A stretch of DNA of 64,000 nucleotides from Nymphaea colorata (taxonomy: Eukaryota > Streptophyta > Magnoliopsida > Nymphaeales > Nymphaeaceae). The position numbers and the translations under genes are program-made. The notes beneath the pieces are model-generated. The model saw only the letters and a program-made list of their open reading frames with translations. It was not told where the DNA came from and made no database searches. Positions within the stretch are counted from its first letter, which is position 1. The number at the start of each line of letters is the position of its first letter. The DNA lies in contig NC_045139.1 in NCBI RefSeq assembly GCF_008831285.2, positions 29,491,206-29,555,205 of the forward strand, given 5' to 3'. This document shows positions 11,791 through 24,300 of the stretch, in pieces.

Positions 11791-13689
11791 ATAGTCTGGT
11801 GCCAATTCCACCAGCTCGCATGTAGCTCCACCACTCTATGCATCATGGATTTTAAATCAACCTTGGATTTCAAATGTACCCTAATTGAAACTATAGTGGT
11901 CGTTAGATCAACCTTGGATTTTATTCCTTTTTTTTAAAAAAAATAGAGGTACCAATATTATTCCCAAACAACAGAATAAACATACATTCTGATTGTAGCT
12001 AGTACACATCGGGCTTCCAACTAAAATGGTGTTGTCCGATATGGGGCTTCAAATATGAAGCACTTTTTTTGTTTTATTATTTTTTTAAAAAAATACTGCT
12101 AATTGTTCTTCAAATTGTGGTGTACTTTTATTCACAAAATTATGTACATGATCATATTTACATTGTCGAGATACGGAAGCACAATTTGATAATTAGGAAA
12201 AATACTTCAAAATATATCAGAAAATTTGAAATCAGTCCGCCACACAATATTGTGAAATCACCAAAAATATTAGTTTATACCATAAACTATTATTATTAAA
12301 AGAATCAGCATTTTAACCGGTCGATAAATTCGCGACGCTTTATATAGCGAACAAACATGTGCCGATATTTTGGAAAGTCCGAGTCGGGTCAATTTCACTA
12401 TAGCCGAACACGTGGCGGGCGGTGGGCCGTTGAAGTTGCGCTTCCTTCTCTCGGCTAGCGCGTAGATTCCAACGGTCCATTCCCGTGCCGCCACGTGTAC
12501 CGGACGCAGCGAATGGGGTTCGAGTAATGTGCGTGGTTGCTGCACCTGCCACGTTTCGCCTTTTCTTCAATTTCCCTACTTTTTAAATATTACGAGGGTA
12601 ATTACGTCCTTTGTGGTGTTCCGGTTGTTCTATTTTTGAAGGTCAGAACTGTAATTTTATACGTATAAGTCTTAAATTCAACTTTGACTGAGCTCATTTG
12701 CTTTTTTTAAAAAAAAAAAAAAAAAAAAGACACTGATTCACGCAAGCCTTACGACGGAAATCCGAAACCGAAAGTCTTGACGTTTTCCCTTTTACCACTT
12801 GCACACCTTTCAAATTCAACTGACAACGACTTTTGGTTTTCATTCTTTTGCTGAATTTGAATTGGTTACTAAAGTTCTATATATATATATATATATATAA
12901 AAGTTAAATTCTCTTATTGAGTTATATATACACTTTTTTTTTGTTAATTTTTAAATATTTTGAAGCGTTTATCATATATTGATTTGTCAAGAAGTTAAGC
13001 CTGGATTTTTTTTTTTTTTTTTTTGGTTAGCAGATCAAAAGAGTCTTATCGGTAGCTCTTTATGAGTAATTGCATGTTGCCTAGTCCCCCAATCTACCGT
13101 GACATCTCGCGTTTGTAAAGATGATGTTCAACGAATTAGGACAAGTCCGTTTGCTTCCAAATGTTCGGCTGCGTCACTGTGAATTGATCAAAACACTTTG
13201 AGGCCCACTATACCTACCAATAATTATGCAAAAAATCCAACTTAATTTCTCCAAAGATTAGTTAGCCCGGCCGCAAATTCAACACTTGTGGACTAAAAAT
13301 GATCTGAACCTCGGCCTTACGTAGTTAATTTGATCAAACTCGGATTCGGCGTAGAATCCGAACGCGTTTTTGAACGTCGAATTCGGACACCTATTAGCAT
13401 AAGATCTGACTTTTATATGTAATTGATCAGATGGGTTGGTAAGTCTACCTCTCTCTTGTGCAACTGTTGCAAATATCATTTATTTTGCATCAATTATTTT
13501 TTTTTTAAAAAAAGGAAAATATTTTGTGTCATAGAGGTATTGAATCTCAACAAATTTATTGGTTTGTGATTAAGGAGTAGATCCACCTTATTTCGAGTAT
13601 TCATCTTTGTTATTTGTTCTTTATGTAAAATAGTTTTTAGTTTTTACCTTCTAACACAATCAAAATACCACATAAATGAAGTTATAAAG
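11791..13689. other. Intergenic; GC-richer island at 12.36-12.56 kb, otherwise no gene
   Basis: AT-rich DNA apart from the island carrying the G-box motifs, listed separately. There is a poly-A/T tract at 12711-12728 and a (TA)n tract at 12879-12899. No coding frame of recognisable family. Confidence 0.5.
12409..12554. promoter_or_regulatory. Cluster of G-box/ABRE motifs without an obvious gene
   Basis: CACGTGGC at 12409-12416, CACGTG (in GCCACGTGTAC) at 12492-12497 and CCACGT at 12549-12554 lie within 146 bases in a locally GC-rich segment. CACGTG/ACGTGKC motifs are bound by plant bZIP and bHLH factors. No transcript start or coding region lies close by, so its role is unknown. Confidence 0.4.
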
Positions 13690-13950
13690 AACTATAATGA
13701 TGCCGCCATTTTCCTAATGTTTCCCTTCTGTCTTTCCAAATTGTTCACTATCTCATTTACCAACAAAATTTGATCTGGAGTGATTCTTCATGGTAGAAAG
13801 GCACCCTGTTTGATTTCCAATCATTCTTGCAAGTATGCATTTCATTTTTTCCACAATTATTTTAGTAATTGTCTTGTATAAACAATTGGCTGAAAAACCT
13901 TAATATCCAAAACTCAGTCAAACTTGGGAATGAGCACCATATGTGCCTTA

Positions 13951-14177
13951 GGAAACGTTTGATGCGCAGGACGGTAAAATTTTCAAGATAAAATTACCGT
14001 GGAAAAAGGTCGGACCTAAAGAGGTCCGACCTTTTGGCGGGGAAACTTTTTCTAAATTCAATGGAAAATACAAGGTAAAATTTCATATGTTTGACAAAGC
14101 AGGAGAAAACCGTACGAACGGGATAAAATTCTCACGAAGTACAGTCTTTTTCTTGTTCTTGTGCATCAAACATGGTC
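13951..14177. mobile_element. Tourist-like MITE inserted in the LINE
   Basis: 227 bases flanked by TTA on both sides (13948-13950 and 14178-14180). The ends are GGAAACGTTTGATGC and GCATCAAACATGGTC, inverted repeats with nine perfectly matching bases (GTTTGATGC). Removing it and one TTA brings the two LINE fragments (...CDFF... and ...MVLIPK...) together, which independently supports the boundaries. It contains a strong internal hairpin at 14004-14035. Confidence 0.8.
14004..14035. repeat. Perfect 14-base inverted repeat with 4-base loop
   Basis: AAAAGGTCGGACCT (14004-14017), loop AAAG, AGGTCCGACCTTTT (14022-14035). The arms are perfectly complementary and lie inside the MITE. A transcript would form a stable stem-loop. 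Confidence 0.9.
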
Positions 14178-14484
14178 TTACTAATACTCTTAACTAGTTT
14201 ACTAGCCTTATAAAAAAATCACAAACTGCCTCAATGGCATTGTCCCCCACAATGTGCCAATTGCTGTAGCAAAAGTCTATACTTAAGCCGTATTTCAGAC
14301 CATCCATCAAATGAACAAGCAAGTCACCTTCATTAGAGTTGTTGGAAAAGAATTAATTCATAAAAAAAAAAAAAGTCTACAGGGTTCAAAAATATTAGGC
14401 TAATGAAGGTCATTGATTCATGTTAAACAAATCGTGAAAAATACTAACCCTTACCAAGTTTGATGGACAGGTGGGTAGGTAGTC

Positions 14485-14640
14485 AGAAAAATTGATAGGA
14501 GGGGCACTCGTTTAACAATACTCATATAAAATAAATGTTTAAAAATGCATGTTTAAAATTTTAAAAAAAGAGAGACTAGTGTGGGCAGTTGCCCACACGC
14601 GTCACCATGCGGCTCCACCGCTGCTAGGGGGTGGAAAACA
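14485..14640. repeat. Dispersed non-coding repeat, family B, copy 3
   Basis: Contains AGGAGGGGCACTCGTTTAA, then GACTAGTGTGGGCAGTTGCC and GGCTCCACCGCTGC. It lies within the decayed LINE. Confidence 0.55.
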
Positions 14641-14761
14641 ACTCTCTCTAAGGAAGTCGGCATATTTTCATGAGAGTGCCCATTAACAACAACTTTCCGC
14701 ACTTTCTTCTTGGCATGAGTATTTTTTGCCAACATGTGGAAGAAGGGGTGGAGGGAGAGGG

Positions 14762-14900
14762 GGGGCCGCCCTTAAAGAAAAAAAATAAAAATTTTTAATT
14801 GCGGCATGTATTTTTTAGATTTGAATTTACTTAGCCCAAACTGGATTCAGAAGTTGGACTGTCGGCCCGCCCTTAAAAAAAATCCTGACTCCGCCCAAAA
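14762..14900. repeat. Dispersed non-coding repeat, family A, copy 1
   Basis: CCGCCCTTAAAGAAAA, TTTTTAATTGCGGCATGTAT, GACTGTCGGCCCGCCCTTAA, then TCCTGACTCCGCCC. The same series recurs at 61262-61416. Its right edge abuts the LINE motif at 14904, consistent with insertion into the LINE. Confidence 0.65.
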
Positions 14901-15110
14901 ATTAGTATTGTTGTCACCGCCATTAAGCCAAAATGCTCTTGACTTCCGATTCCAAAAGATTTCTTCCTCAAGTTCCTTTCTCACCATCTTTCATACTCAA
15001 AGTCCTTGCAAAGAGGATTTCTCTCCAATTCAGATTGCAAACTTCTGTTCTTAAGATCAAGGCTGCCATAACCGGAGCTGTTGCAAGTGACCAAACTTCT
15101 TCTCGTTAGC

Positions 15111-18100
15111 AAACATTTGTGTCAAGAATACTTTGGGGGTGTTTGTCGGCCGGCGCCAATGGATGGCGGTGGCCGGTGGATGGACCAGCAGCGCCGCCAT
15201 AAAGTGGGGGAGGGAAGAATTTCGTCATATAAATATAATAAAATACTAATAGATATAGTCTAAAAATTATATAAATGAGATGAAATGAAGATCATCACAA
15301 ACAAAAGATGGACACATTATTTGATGCATTGCATGAAGCAGTGCGTTTAATCATGTCCGGTCGAGCCATTCCTGATTACACAAAACTTTAGAGGATTTCA
15401 ACTACATATATGTGCAGATATATATATAGTTTAAACATACTTTTATCAATTTACACTTAATAATTCTCAAATATATCTAACTTAAAGCTCTGAATTAAAT
15501 ACAAAGTGTATTAAATTAACATTACATAATCACTGCCCATGCAAATTCTTAGTTCTTACCACCCACATCACATGTGCACATGATTTCTGACTTGTACAGT
15601 CACGCCACATGAAATATTAATAACTCCAAAACCAATGTCATGGTCATATACTCATATAATAGTATAATAGTGAAGGTAAATTATTTAGAGAGAGAGAGAG
15701 AGGGAGACTGACGTTCGACCTTTTGGTGGATGGAGACGTTTTGTTTGGATGCTTGCCATTCATTTCTCCTTTTTGCTGACAGCAACCGATGGCAACCCCG
15801 CCAGCAAATCCCCAGAAGTTTTCTGACCTTTTTCTTTTACCGTGATAATGACGCTCTGAGTGGTATTTGGACTGGATTTAGATTTGGATCTAGATCCGTT
15901 TCAGGCAGCGTCAGCTACTCCGATCCAAACCTGACAATAAAATTAATTTACTGAAATGTTTAACGACGAAGTTTTCTTGGATTATTATGTATCAGAGCCT
16001 TTTTGGTGCACTAAAATCATGCTTTGACTTGGTCTATCTATCAAGTCGAGATCGAGCATACATTTATCAAGCTCGACTCGAGCTCGAACCGAGGAATCGA
16101 AGGATCAAGTCGAGCCCGAGCTGGCCAAGTTTGTGTTCAACCCTATAAAGAACATTGCATGTATACATATGATTATGCGGATTTACTACATAAATAACTT
16201 AATAAGTTGATTTTACCCCTTAATTAACCAAAAGAAAGTACAATTGAAACACAAAGAATCTATTTACATATGAAGTGAGGAAGGCCGTGAGAGTGTGGCC
16301 TTCTCGTTCCTTTAAAAATGGCAGACTGGGGCCTCGACTTCACGGCTCCAAGTTGATCTCGGACAGGGTCGGGGTGGTCCACACTGGGCCGCAAAAAGAC
16401 AAAAAGAAAAAAAAACTGTATGGTTAACAGAAACCCAAAAAATTCATGTCCTTTTCTGAAATTATTGGCTCTCTTTGCCTGCAGCCTGCAGACGTCCACC
16501 TGACGAGACGAGTTGGAAAAAAAGAAAAAAAAAACACGAAAGGGCGATTTTAGAGAGAGAAAAGAGCCGGAGATTTCACGGGGTCGTCGGAAAAGGACGC
16601 GGGCTTTGGTAAAGGGGCCGACGTTGATTTGTCCGGGACGGGTTTCCGCAAAGGCACTGAAAGCGAAATGACGAAAGTGGGCCTGGACCCTCTGATGGTG
16701 GACAAATTTGTTCCCTCCGCCCGGTCGGGTCATCGTCGTGGCGTCACCGTGGGGTCTTGGAGGACTTAACGTCCGAGCTTTCGCTTCCGCTGATGATTGG
16801 CTCACGATGCCGAAGGGACCCGCGAAGGGGCGGTTTTGTCTTTTTTTTCCGGTGGCTGAATTCGTCGGTGAAATTGAAGGGAGTTGGCTGCGTAAAAAAT
16901 TATCTTATCAGTACAAATTCGAGTCAAAAATGAAAATTTAATTTCAACAAATTTTTTACTTAAGCATGTTGAAATAAATACCAGTTCCAGTGAATACATT
17001 TATTAATTTTAAATACAAAGAATAAAAATTTGTTAGAAATTTAGAAATGCCAAAATACCATGTCAGCAAGAAAAATTTACCAAGAAGTGTGATACCTAAG
17101 TCGAAAGGTGCCTTTAGCAAAAGAAATGGGTATTCATCTCATTCACCTCAAATTATATAGTTGACAACAAATGATTTTGTTTTGATATGTAGAGAAAAAA
17201 AATTGTCATGCCAATAAAAGAGATTGCCAATTAAAAATGAAGGATTTTTTCTTGTTTTAGCAATATTAAAAAAAAAAAAAAGTCGCTTCAAACTCAATGA
17301 ATGGCTGTCAGATGATGTTTTGTTCAAATTGAATTCAAATAATCAACATGTAAAACAAATGACGCTTCAAACTAAACATATGGTTCTCACATTCATTCAA
17401 ATTCTTTGGCGTTGAATTCCAACTGTTCAAATTGAAGAATCCTTTATTTGAAATCACTCAAAAAAAAAAATGTCGATTGTAATTAGACAGGGTGGTGGTT
17501 TTTAAAACCAAGGGCTTACGTCATCACGATAAACCCTTGGACACTTTGGTCATTGGAAAATTCTTCTAAAGACAAGTAGTGACACATCAACTATGAAAGG
17601 GTAAAATGGTCATTTTATAGTTTTCAGGCATGGACTTACTATGTGTACACGTTTCTGTTGTGGACCATAGAAAAAGAATCATATTAAAAGGGCCAAAGTA
17701 AAAAAAAAAAAGTAAATAAAAAATTAAATATTGATAAAGGGCAGTTCAGTTATTTGATTATAATAAAAAATTTGTATTGTTGTTGGAAATTAAATATTTT
17801 TTTTTGGCAAGTTGACCCTCTGTGGATCCTTTCTGAGGCATTTATTTCGTTTCTTTAATGGCGATCGGATCTCCGTACTAAACATAAGTTCAAAAGTTTA
17901 ATCAGTAAAATGAAAATAATTACAAAAAAGGGGAGGTCCAGGACTCGGGATCGTAATATTTAATTTCATTTAAGTGGTGGTAACTAAAAATAATTGCAGA
18001 AGGATCGCTGGTCCGTCAGAGACAGGTTGGCGAAACATGTCACACGTACGGGAAGATGAGCAAAATGCAAGAATCTGTGCTCCAAACATAAAATAAAAGA

Positions 18101-18224
18101 ACTTTTTTACGAAAAGCTCCACTTTTCATAATAATTTTAGAATAGCCCTCAAGTTTCCGATCGTTTTGAAGACAGGCCTGCTTTTTTAGGGTGCTTTGAT
18201 AGCTGAAGATATGATCTCACACTT

Positions 18225-18272
<48 letters not shown>

Positions 18273-20194
18273 ACGCTTGTGCATTTCTTTTTAAAAGTAA
18301 CCAAACTATACTTAAAAAATAGCATTTGCTTGATATATATATATATATATATATACGTAAGATTTTACAATTGTGCTATTGACTATCTTTTTCTCATTGC
18401 ATGCTCACTATTAAAGATTTGATAAGGAAAAAAACAAATTTAGCTATTTAAATTCTTCCAACAATGAGATGACAATCAATAAGTCGAGTAGGTGGATTAA
18501 TTCAAGTAACAAAGGTTGGATTGATTTCCTTTTGGATGTATTCATTTCCCGAATAAATATATGAACCATTATAATATATTAGCATCATGATACCACCTGG
18601 TGTGTAAAAAAAAATGAACAAAAGAAAATAAACTAAACGGGGAGATTTGGTAGCACTTAAAACTAATCCAAGGAATCATAATTATTGACAAATTTGAGAA
18701 TACTTTTCATACACATATATAGGGATGTCGATATATTCGATTTGGATCACATATATCAGATTGAATCGTTTCGAACGGATATGACAAAAATAATATAAAA
18801 TTGAGAAATCAGATCAGATTTAAATTTAAGAAATGACTTTTAATGAAATTCCGATTCCTTTTAAGAAAAAAAACTATTGGCTCTACCCTTTTGGTTATTA
18901 AGGTTGCATAGGATGCTTTATGTTGATCAATCATTTCATGAGTTCTGATTCTCTTCATTGAATTGTCTATTTTACTTTAGTATGGTCCAATAAGAGAACA
19001 ACAACAATAATGGCAACTAAACTTAAGATGTAAGAGTTTAAACCCAACAAGAGTTTTTAACTCAGGTCATCCTTAATTTGTCATTAAAATACTAACTACA
19101 AAGTCTTCGATTTTTTACAATCAAACACAATCTTAAAGAATTGAGGTCGCGCTCGTAAAGTCAAAGTCTCCTTTCTTAAGGTCTTTTATCAATTTTTTTT
19201 AAAAATTACCATAATATTGCAATTAAATTATTGACAGCCACAATAAAAGGCTGTTAATTAAGTATGATCATAGTTGACCTGCATTAAAAAAGACAAGGAA
19301 GAAGAAGCATAAGAAAGGGAGGTGATGTAATGCAAGGCCTCAATAATGTGATACCTTAATCACATTCACCAGAGTATTAATATGTTTTATTCACCATGCA
19401 AGTAGATAGACATGAAATGCAACTGGTGCGCGGACTTTCTTAATCAAGCAACATGGAAAGATCATCGTCATATTATTCATCAACCAAGACTTATCTAGAA
19501 GAATTGACTTTGATCATAGTAGTTGTTTGATTGAACAAAAAACTATGTTTGTGTTCTATCTAAAATCAATATCCTATACAATAAAGGGTCGTTTAGCAGC
19601 AAGAACACACACTCAAAAAATGTCCAATGATTCTGTTTCAAATAGTCAAACACAGTGTTCCTTGAATCTATCTCAATATTTAGAACAGATTTATTAGATA
19701 CTTCTGAGTATTATAGTTCTCTTGATTGATGCATACAGTTAGGTTGCATTTGGTATGCACACTGAATATGGTTTTCCAGCCACATGGGATTGAACATGTG
19801 GAACAAACACAGTGTGTACGCTGAGTAATTGTATTTAGGAGCCGCACGCAAACAGGGTCTGTGATACATAGGACCACAAAGAACAAGAATTCAATTACGT
19901 CTTATTCTGGACACACACAGGACCACAAAGAACAAGAATTGAATTCGTAGAACATCCTATTCTTGACATTTGTTTCCACGAACAACATTCATACAACCGT
20001 TCAAGGAGACCCCCTTTGAAGTCTCCACAAAGTTTTCCAATTCCTATACGATGCGGAAATTAGAAATGAATTCAGGATTACTACAACTCTGGATTTTCTA
20101 TCCGAGGAATTACATCGTAAACTAAAGCTTTTTCAAACAACCTTCAAAATGTATAATGTTCTCCTTCTCTCTCTGGTTAAGTAATTGGTAGACC
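15111..20194. other. Intergenic, no gene supported
   Basis: Contains (GA)n at 15689-15701, a GC-richer segment at 16300-16860 with a 181-codon minus frame (16260-16805) of low-complexity, family-less sequence, a (TA)n(GA)n tract at 18225-18272 and another (TA)n at 18335-18355. A 27-base sequence (GGACCACAAAGAACAAGAAT and following) is repeated with a 49-base period at 19871 and 19920. A CTCGACTCGAGCTCG palindromic segment near 16070 belongs to the GAGCTCGA-type dispersed repeats. Confidence 0.5.
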
Positions 20195-20355
20195 CAGGGG
20201 TGGAATCATAATTTTTTAATTAAAAAGACCGAATTAAAGTTTCTAAATTTTGACGTGAACCAAGATATGATTTTTCAAAATTTTTATATAAAATAAATAA
20301 ATTTTTTTAAAATTTACATGTTTGTGGGCCCTACTTTGATTCTGTCTCTAGGTAG
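20195..20355. repeat. Dispersed non-coding repeat, family C, copy 2
   Basis: GGGGTGGAATCATAATTTTT, AAGTTTCTAAATTTTGACG, TTTTTAAAATTTACATG and CCTACTTTGATTCTGTC follow the same order as the copy at 10503. Confidence 0.5.
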
Positions 20356-20929
20356 ACCTGTCCGTATATATATATATATATATATATATACTCTCCTTTT
20401 TAGTTTAAAGCGGTAAGCAAACATGTGGAAAACTTGCCGTATTCAAGGACCTAAAACTTCTGCCATCCGGAAGAGAACATTCTGAATATTAGGCACGAAT
20501 GCATAATTATCGACTTTAATTTTTTTTAATGCATAAACCTGTATTACTAGTGAAAGCACCAGATGTTAAAAAAACCCAATAAATGCTTTTTAAATTGTAT
20601 GAATTTGCATGAACCACTTTCAAAGATTATAAAAAATTACTAAAAAAAAAAATAACGTATCAACATCTTCACTGTGGAAGGAAAAGAAGAAAGAATTTTT
20701 TGTTTTAAGAAATAAACAACTTGATCAAATTTTGGACGGTCCCACCGCTAGCACAGAAGAATGATAAAAAACACTTTGCCTCGTTGAGAAATTGAATAAA
20801 AGAAAAATAAATATCTACAGGAACGTCAACTGGTTGACAAAAATATCCTACCTGGAGTTGGAAATGACCGGAACATCCTCAAGAGAATAAGAGAAATGGT
20901 CAAGGGCATTTGGGTCATCAGAAGGAAAG

Positions 20930-21282
20930 AGGAGGGGTGGGGGCTTGAGATGGACGGAGGGGGGTGGCGGGGGCGGGGGGTTGGGGAAATTCGTCTCCCG
21001 CCTACCTGTGGGCCCGACGGATTGCCGGCAACCGGGAAAGCGGCGTGGTGGCGTGAAAATAAATGACGGCGTTTGCCAGATCACCACCCTCCTCCCCTCT
21101 CTCTACCTCTGCTCGCACATACACCAACGGTTCTCTCTCTCTCTCTCTTTCTCTGTCTTCTGTGTGGATCCCCGAATTCCATTTCCTTCTTCTTCTCCTT
21201 TCTTTGTGGATGTCATTCGTCTTTAAGGGCTTGGACAATAAGTTTCTAGGGTTTTTGCCAATTATTTGAGCTCTTGTTGCTG
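20930..21282 (+). promoter_or_regulatory. Promoter and first (non-coding) exon of the WRKY19-like gene
   Basis: A GC-rich segment (20930-21060) is followed by a pyrimidine-rich leader with (CT)n at about 21130-21150, typical of plant transcription start regions. A good donor, GTTGCTG|GTAAAT, ends the presumed leader exon at 21282, and a (CT)n tract (21288-21318) follows at once in the intron. No clear TATA box. The assignment to the gene at 25.7 kb is inferred from orientation, lack of another gene between, and the known presence of 5' leader introns in such genes. Confidence 0.5.
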
Positions 21283-21283
21283 G

Positions 21284-21319
<36 letters not shown>

Positions 21320-24300
21320 AGTGGTCTTGAATTAGTGTTCTTTTTGATGGAATTGTCCGTACTTTTGAGTTGCTAGTGTCCAAGTGGTTCAGGTTGTATG
21401 GTTTTTTTTACCTTTGGGTTTTTGGTTGTGGGGTGAGTGACTTCGTAGAAATTGGTTCCGGAGTGTGAGAGTGTGGAGTTCCTTGAGATTGGGCTTTTTG
21501 GTTTGTTTGGTCTACATAGAGTGTTTCTTGCGAAAAAAAAAGAGAGAGTTTTTAACGCTGCGTGTGTGTGTGTTCCTTTTTTGGGAGATACTATGGCGTT
21601 TTCTTCTAGTTGCATGGTTTTCTTTGTTTCCTTTTTTGTTTGCTGTCGAAGGTTTCTGATATGGATGCTTTTGGTGATTGCATCCTTGATTCGTTTGGCT
21701 TTGGTGTTGTAGGTGCCTCTTTTTGAAAATTTGTAGTGGTAAATTGCAATGAATATGCTTGTAGTTCCAGATTGAAGCTTTGGGGCTCTTCCTACCCTTT
21801 TTGCTTCTGTGTTGGTTCGTCGGTTTTTGTTGATTCGTTAGGATCTTTGATGATTAATCCGACCGATTTTTGGAAGAGGTTGGGCTTCGGTTTTTTATGT
21901 TTGAGAAAGGTGGGTGTAGATGTGATGAACTTACTTGGTTTGCCTTGCATCTTTGTGGTTATCTTCGCTTTACTTCCTTTTTCTCCCCCACCCTTTTTTC
22001 CTTTTGGTTTCTGGTTGTGGCGTGACTGAGTTCGTTGAAATTGGTTCCGGAGTGTGAGAGTGTGGGGTTCTTTGGGATTGGGTTTTTTGGTTTGTTTGAT
22101 CTTCAAAGAGTATTCCTTGGAAAAAAAAAGTTCTTAAGGGTGTGCGTATTTTTTACTTTTTTTGGGAGATACCGTAGCGTTTAGGTTAGTTCCATAATTT
22201 TCTTTGTTTTACTTTTCGGTTGACTAGTATTGAAGGTTGCTGATATGGATGATTTTGGTGATTACATCTGAGATTCGTTTAATTTTGCTGTTTGGAGTAG
22301 TGTTATCTGTATCGTGCAATACGTTTCTTATAGGTTTGAAAAACCTATACGATACGTTTGTTTATCGTAGGCATATCACTTGTATTGTGTGTCAGATACA
22401 CCCCCATATTGTAAGATACAAGGATAAAATGATTTTTTATGTTTTTTCACAAAGAAACCTCTCTCTCCCTCTTTCTAAACATGTCTAAAAGTTGTGAAAG
22501 GGAGAAGTTTTACTAGTTTTTCTACAAAAATTGCCCATTTATATGATAAATTGTGGATTTAGGGGAAAACTCTCTTGTAGAGAAGAAGGTTTGCTCATGG
22601 CCCTGTGGGGACAATGAGGCCTTGATTGATGATAATCATGATATATTATAAGTCTTGAACTTGTAATGTAATCAAAAACACTTTAAAGTTTAAACTTTAG
22701 AGTTGTGATGGACGTTTATTATGTTATTATGAATTTCTTTATTTTCAATTCCAAGTGTGTTGTTAATATATTATGTCTTATGAATGATGTGATGAATTTT
22801 TTATATATTTGAAACACATTTCTTTTTTAATTGTCTTTGTTTTTCCTGATTTTACTGATTTTTTAAATTTTTTATTTTTTTCATTTTTCTAAAATTTTTA
22901 TGAATTAAAGAATTAATTTACGATATACTACGCTACGTTTATGATACATTATGATATAGTGTATAGGTCGGCCTGACCGATACACATTACGATACGCCTT
23001 TTACAAGATCGGTTTGGGCCTGGGGTGCCCCTTTTGAAAAAGTCTAGTGGAAAGTTGTAAAAAAGTGCTTGTAGTTCCCAAATGAAGCTTTGTGGTTCTT
23101 ACTACCCTTTCTGCTTCTTATATTATTGAATCCAGATTTCTTGAAACTTGCTAGACTCTCCTTCTGCTTTTTCACCTTAGTAGAAAACAGCTGGTTTTGT
23201 TGTATGCCCTCACCTTAACCACTACATTTACCAGGTGACCACATGTTATCTATCAGCTGCCTGTATTTTGTGCATCAAATAGGTAGCACAAAATCTAACC
23301 TACTTCACCCACTAAGCTGTTCATGATAACTCAGCATGTGTGAGGAAATCCCAAAAATTTCCCAGGGGCAGAAGAATCAAAGAAAAATATAGACGTCATG
23401 ACAGAAGTTTCAGCACGAGACAGGAAAAGATTATAGTACAGAAGAGGAGTGGTGTTTTCTGCTAGTTGCATAATTTTCTTTGTTAGCTCAAATTCTGTTT
23501 AGTGGCATTCACAATAACCTTCATAATATAGCCTATTCTGGATTCATATTAAAAGAGAGTAAGCATCCCCTGGTGTTAAAATTGACTTTTGATACCTGGA
23601 TAAAGAGAAAATTTATCACTGTAGAGGTGAGCAAATCTAGTGCTTCTTTTGAATTTGTGAAGACTTTGCAAATCTGCTCACAACGTTTCATAATGGAACA
23701 TTTTGAATGTACAATTTGTAATTTAATCATAGTTGTGATGGGATGGCCCAACTTTCATATGGCCATACAAACATAAATTACTGTAACAGTTACCTACTTT
23801 TCATGCTAAACATACTGGAAATATTATCATCTGAAATGTTATTAAAAGGTACAAATGGATAATAAGCCACCTGAGAAAATGTCCGGTTGAACATCTAAAA
23901 CATCACAGGCAATTAACAAAAATAGCATGCATGGATGCATGGACCATACTTTTTTGAGCAAAGAATTTGTTAACTTTACATTACATTTAGGTTTATGTTT
24001 CTTTTTTCCTTTATCATTATGTACTTGCAGACATGGTTGCCTTCATGATTTATTTTTTCTTTTGGCGAAGATGAAAACAGTAATGCATCAGCTTCCTATG
24101 ATGTCTGGAAATACCATTTATTTTAATCATTCTGTTTATTCAAATATTTAATCCTTCTGTTTGTTTGGTAAGGCACATTTTGATCGTCTAAATCTGAAAA
24201 TGAACTAAAGTGTTAGTCTGTGTAACCATCAACCTACTCTGTGAATCTAATTGGTGAACTAGACCTGAGACACTTTGTGTGACTGTTTTATTGCAAATTT

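Larger units (their letters stand above)
13690..15110 (-). pseudogene. Decayed LINE (L1-like) reverse transcriptase remnant
   Basis: On the minus strand, fragments of non-LTR retrotransposon ORF2 appear in the correct order. EEEIFWNRKSRAFWLNGGDN is at 14904-14969, the motif just before the reverse transcriptase domain. SNWHIVGDNAIEAVCDFF lies at about 14200-14270. MVLIPKFD and YKTITKIIVEKMK are at about 13850-13945, and PDQILLVNEIVNNL at about 13740-13790. Frames shift and stops interrupt between them. A family A repeat (14762-14900) and a family B repeat (14485-14640) separate the first two fragments, and a MITE (13951-14177) separates the second and third. No functional protein remains. Confidence 0.8.

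Noticed and set aside
16260-16805. 181-codon minus-strand frame
   Set aside because: Low-complexity Phe, Arg and Ser runs, no family resemblance, and an overlapping opposite frame; more likely a chance frame in GC-richer DNA.
23533-23776. Overlapping frames on both strands inside the leader intron
   Set aside because: Neither strand matches a transposon or plant family, and they lie within a presumed intron.
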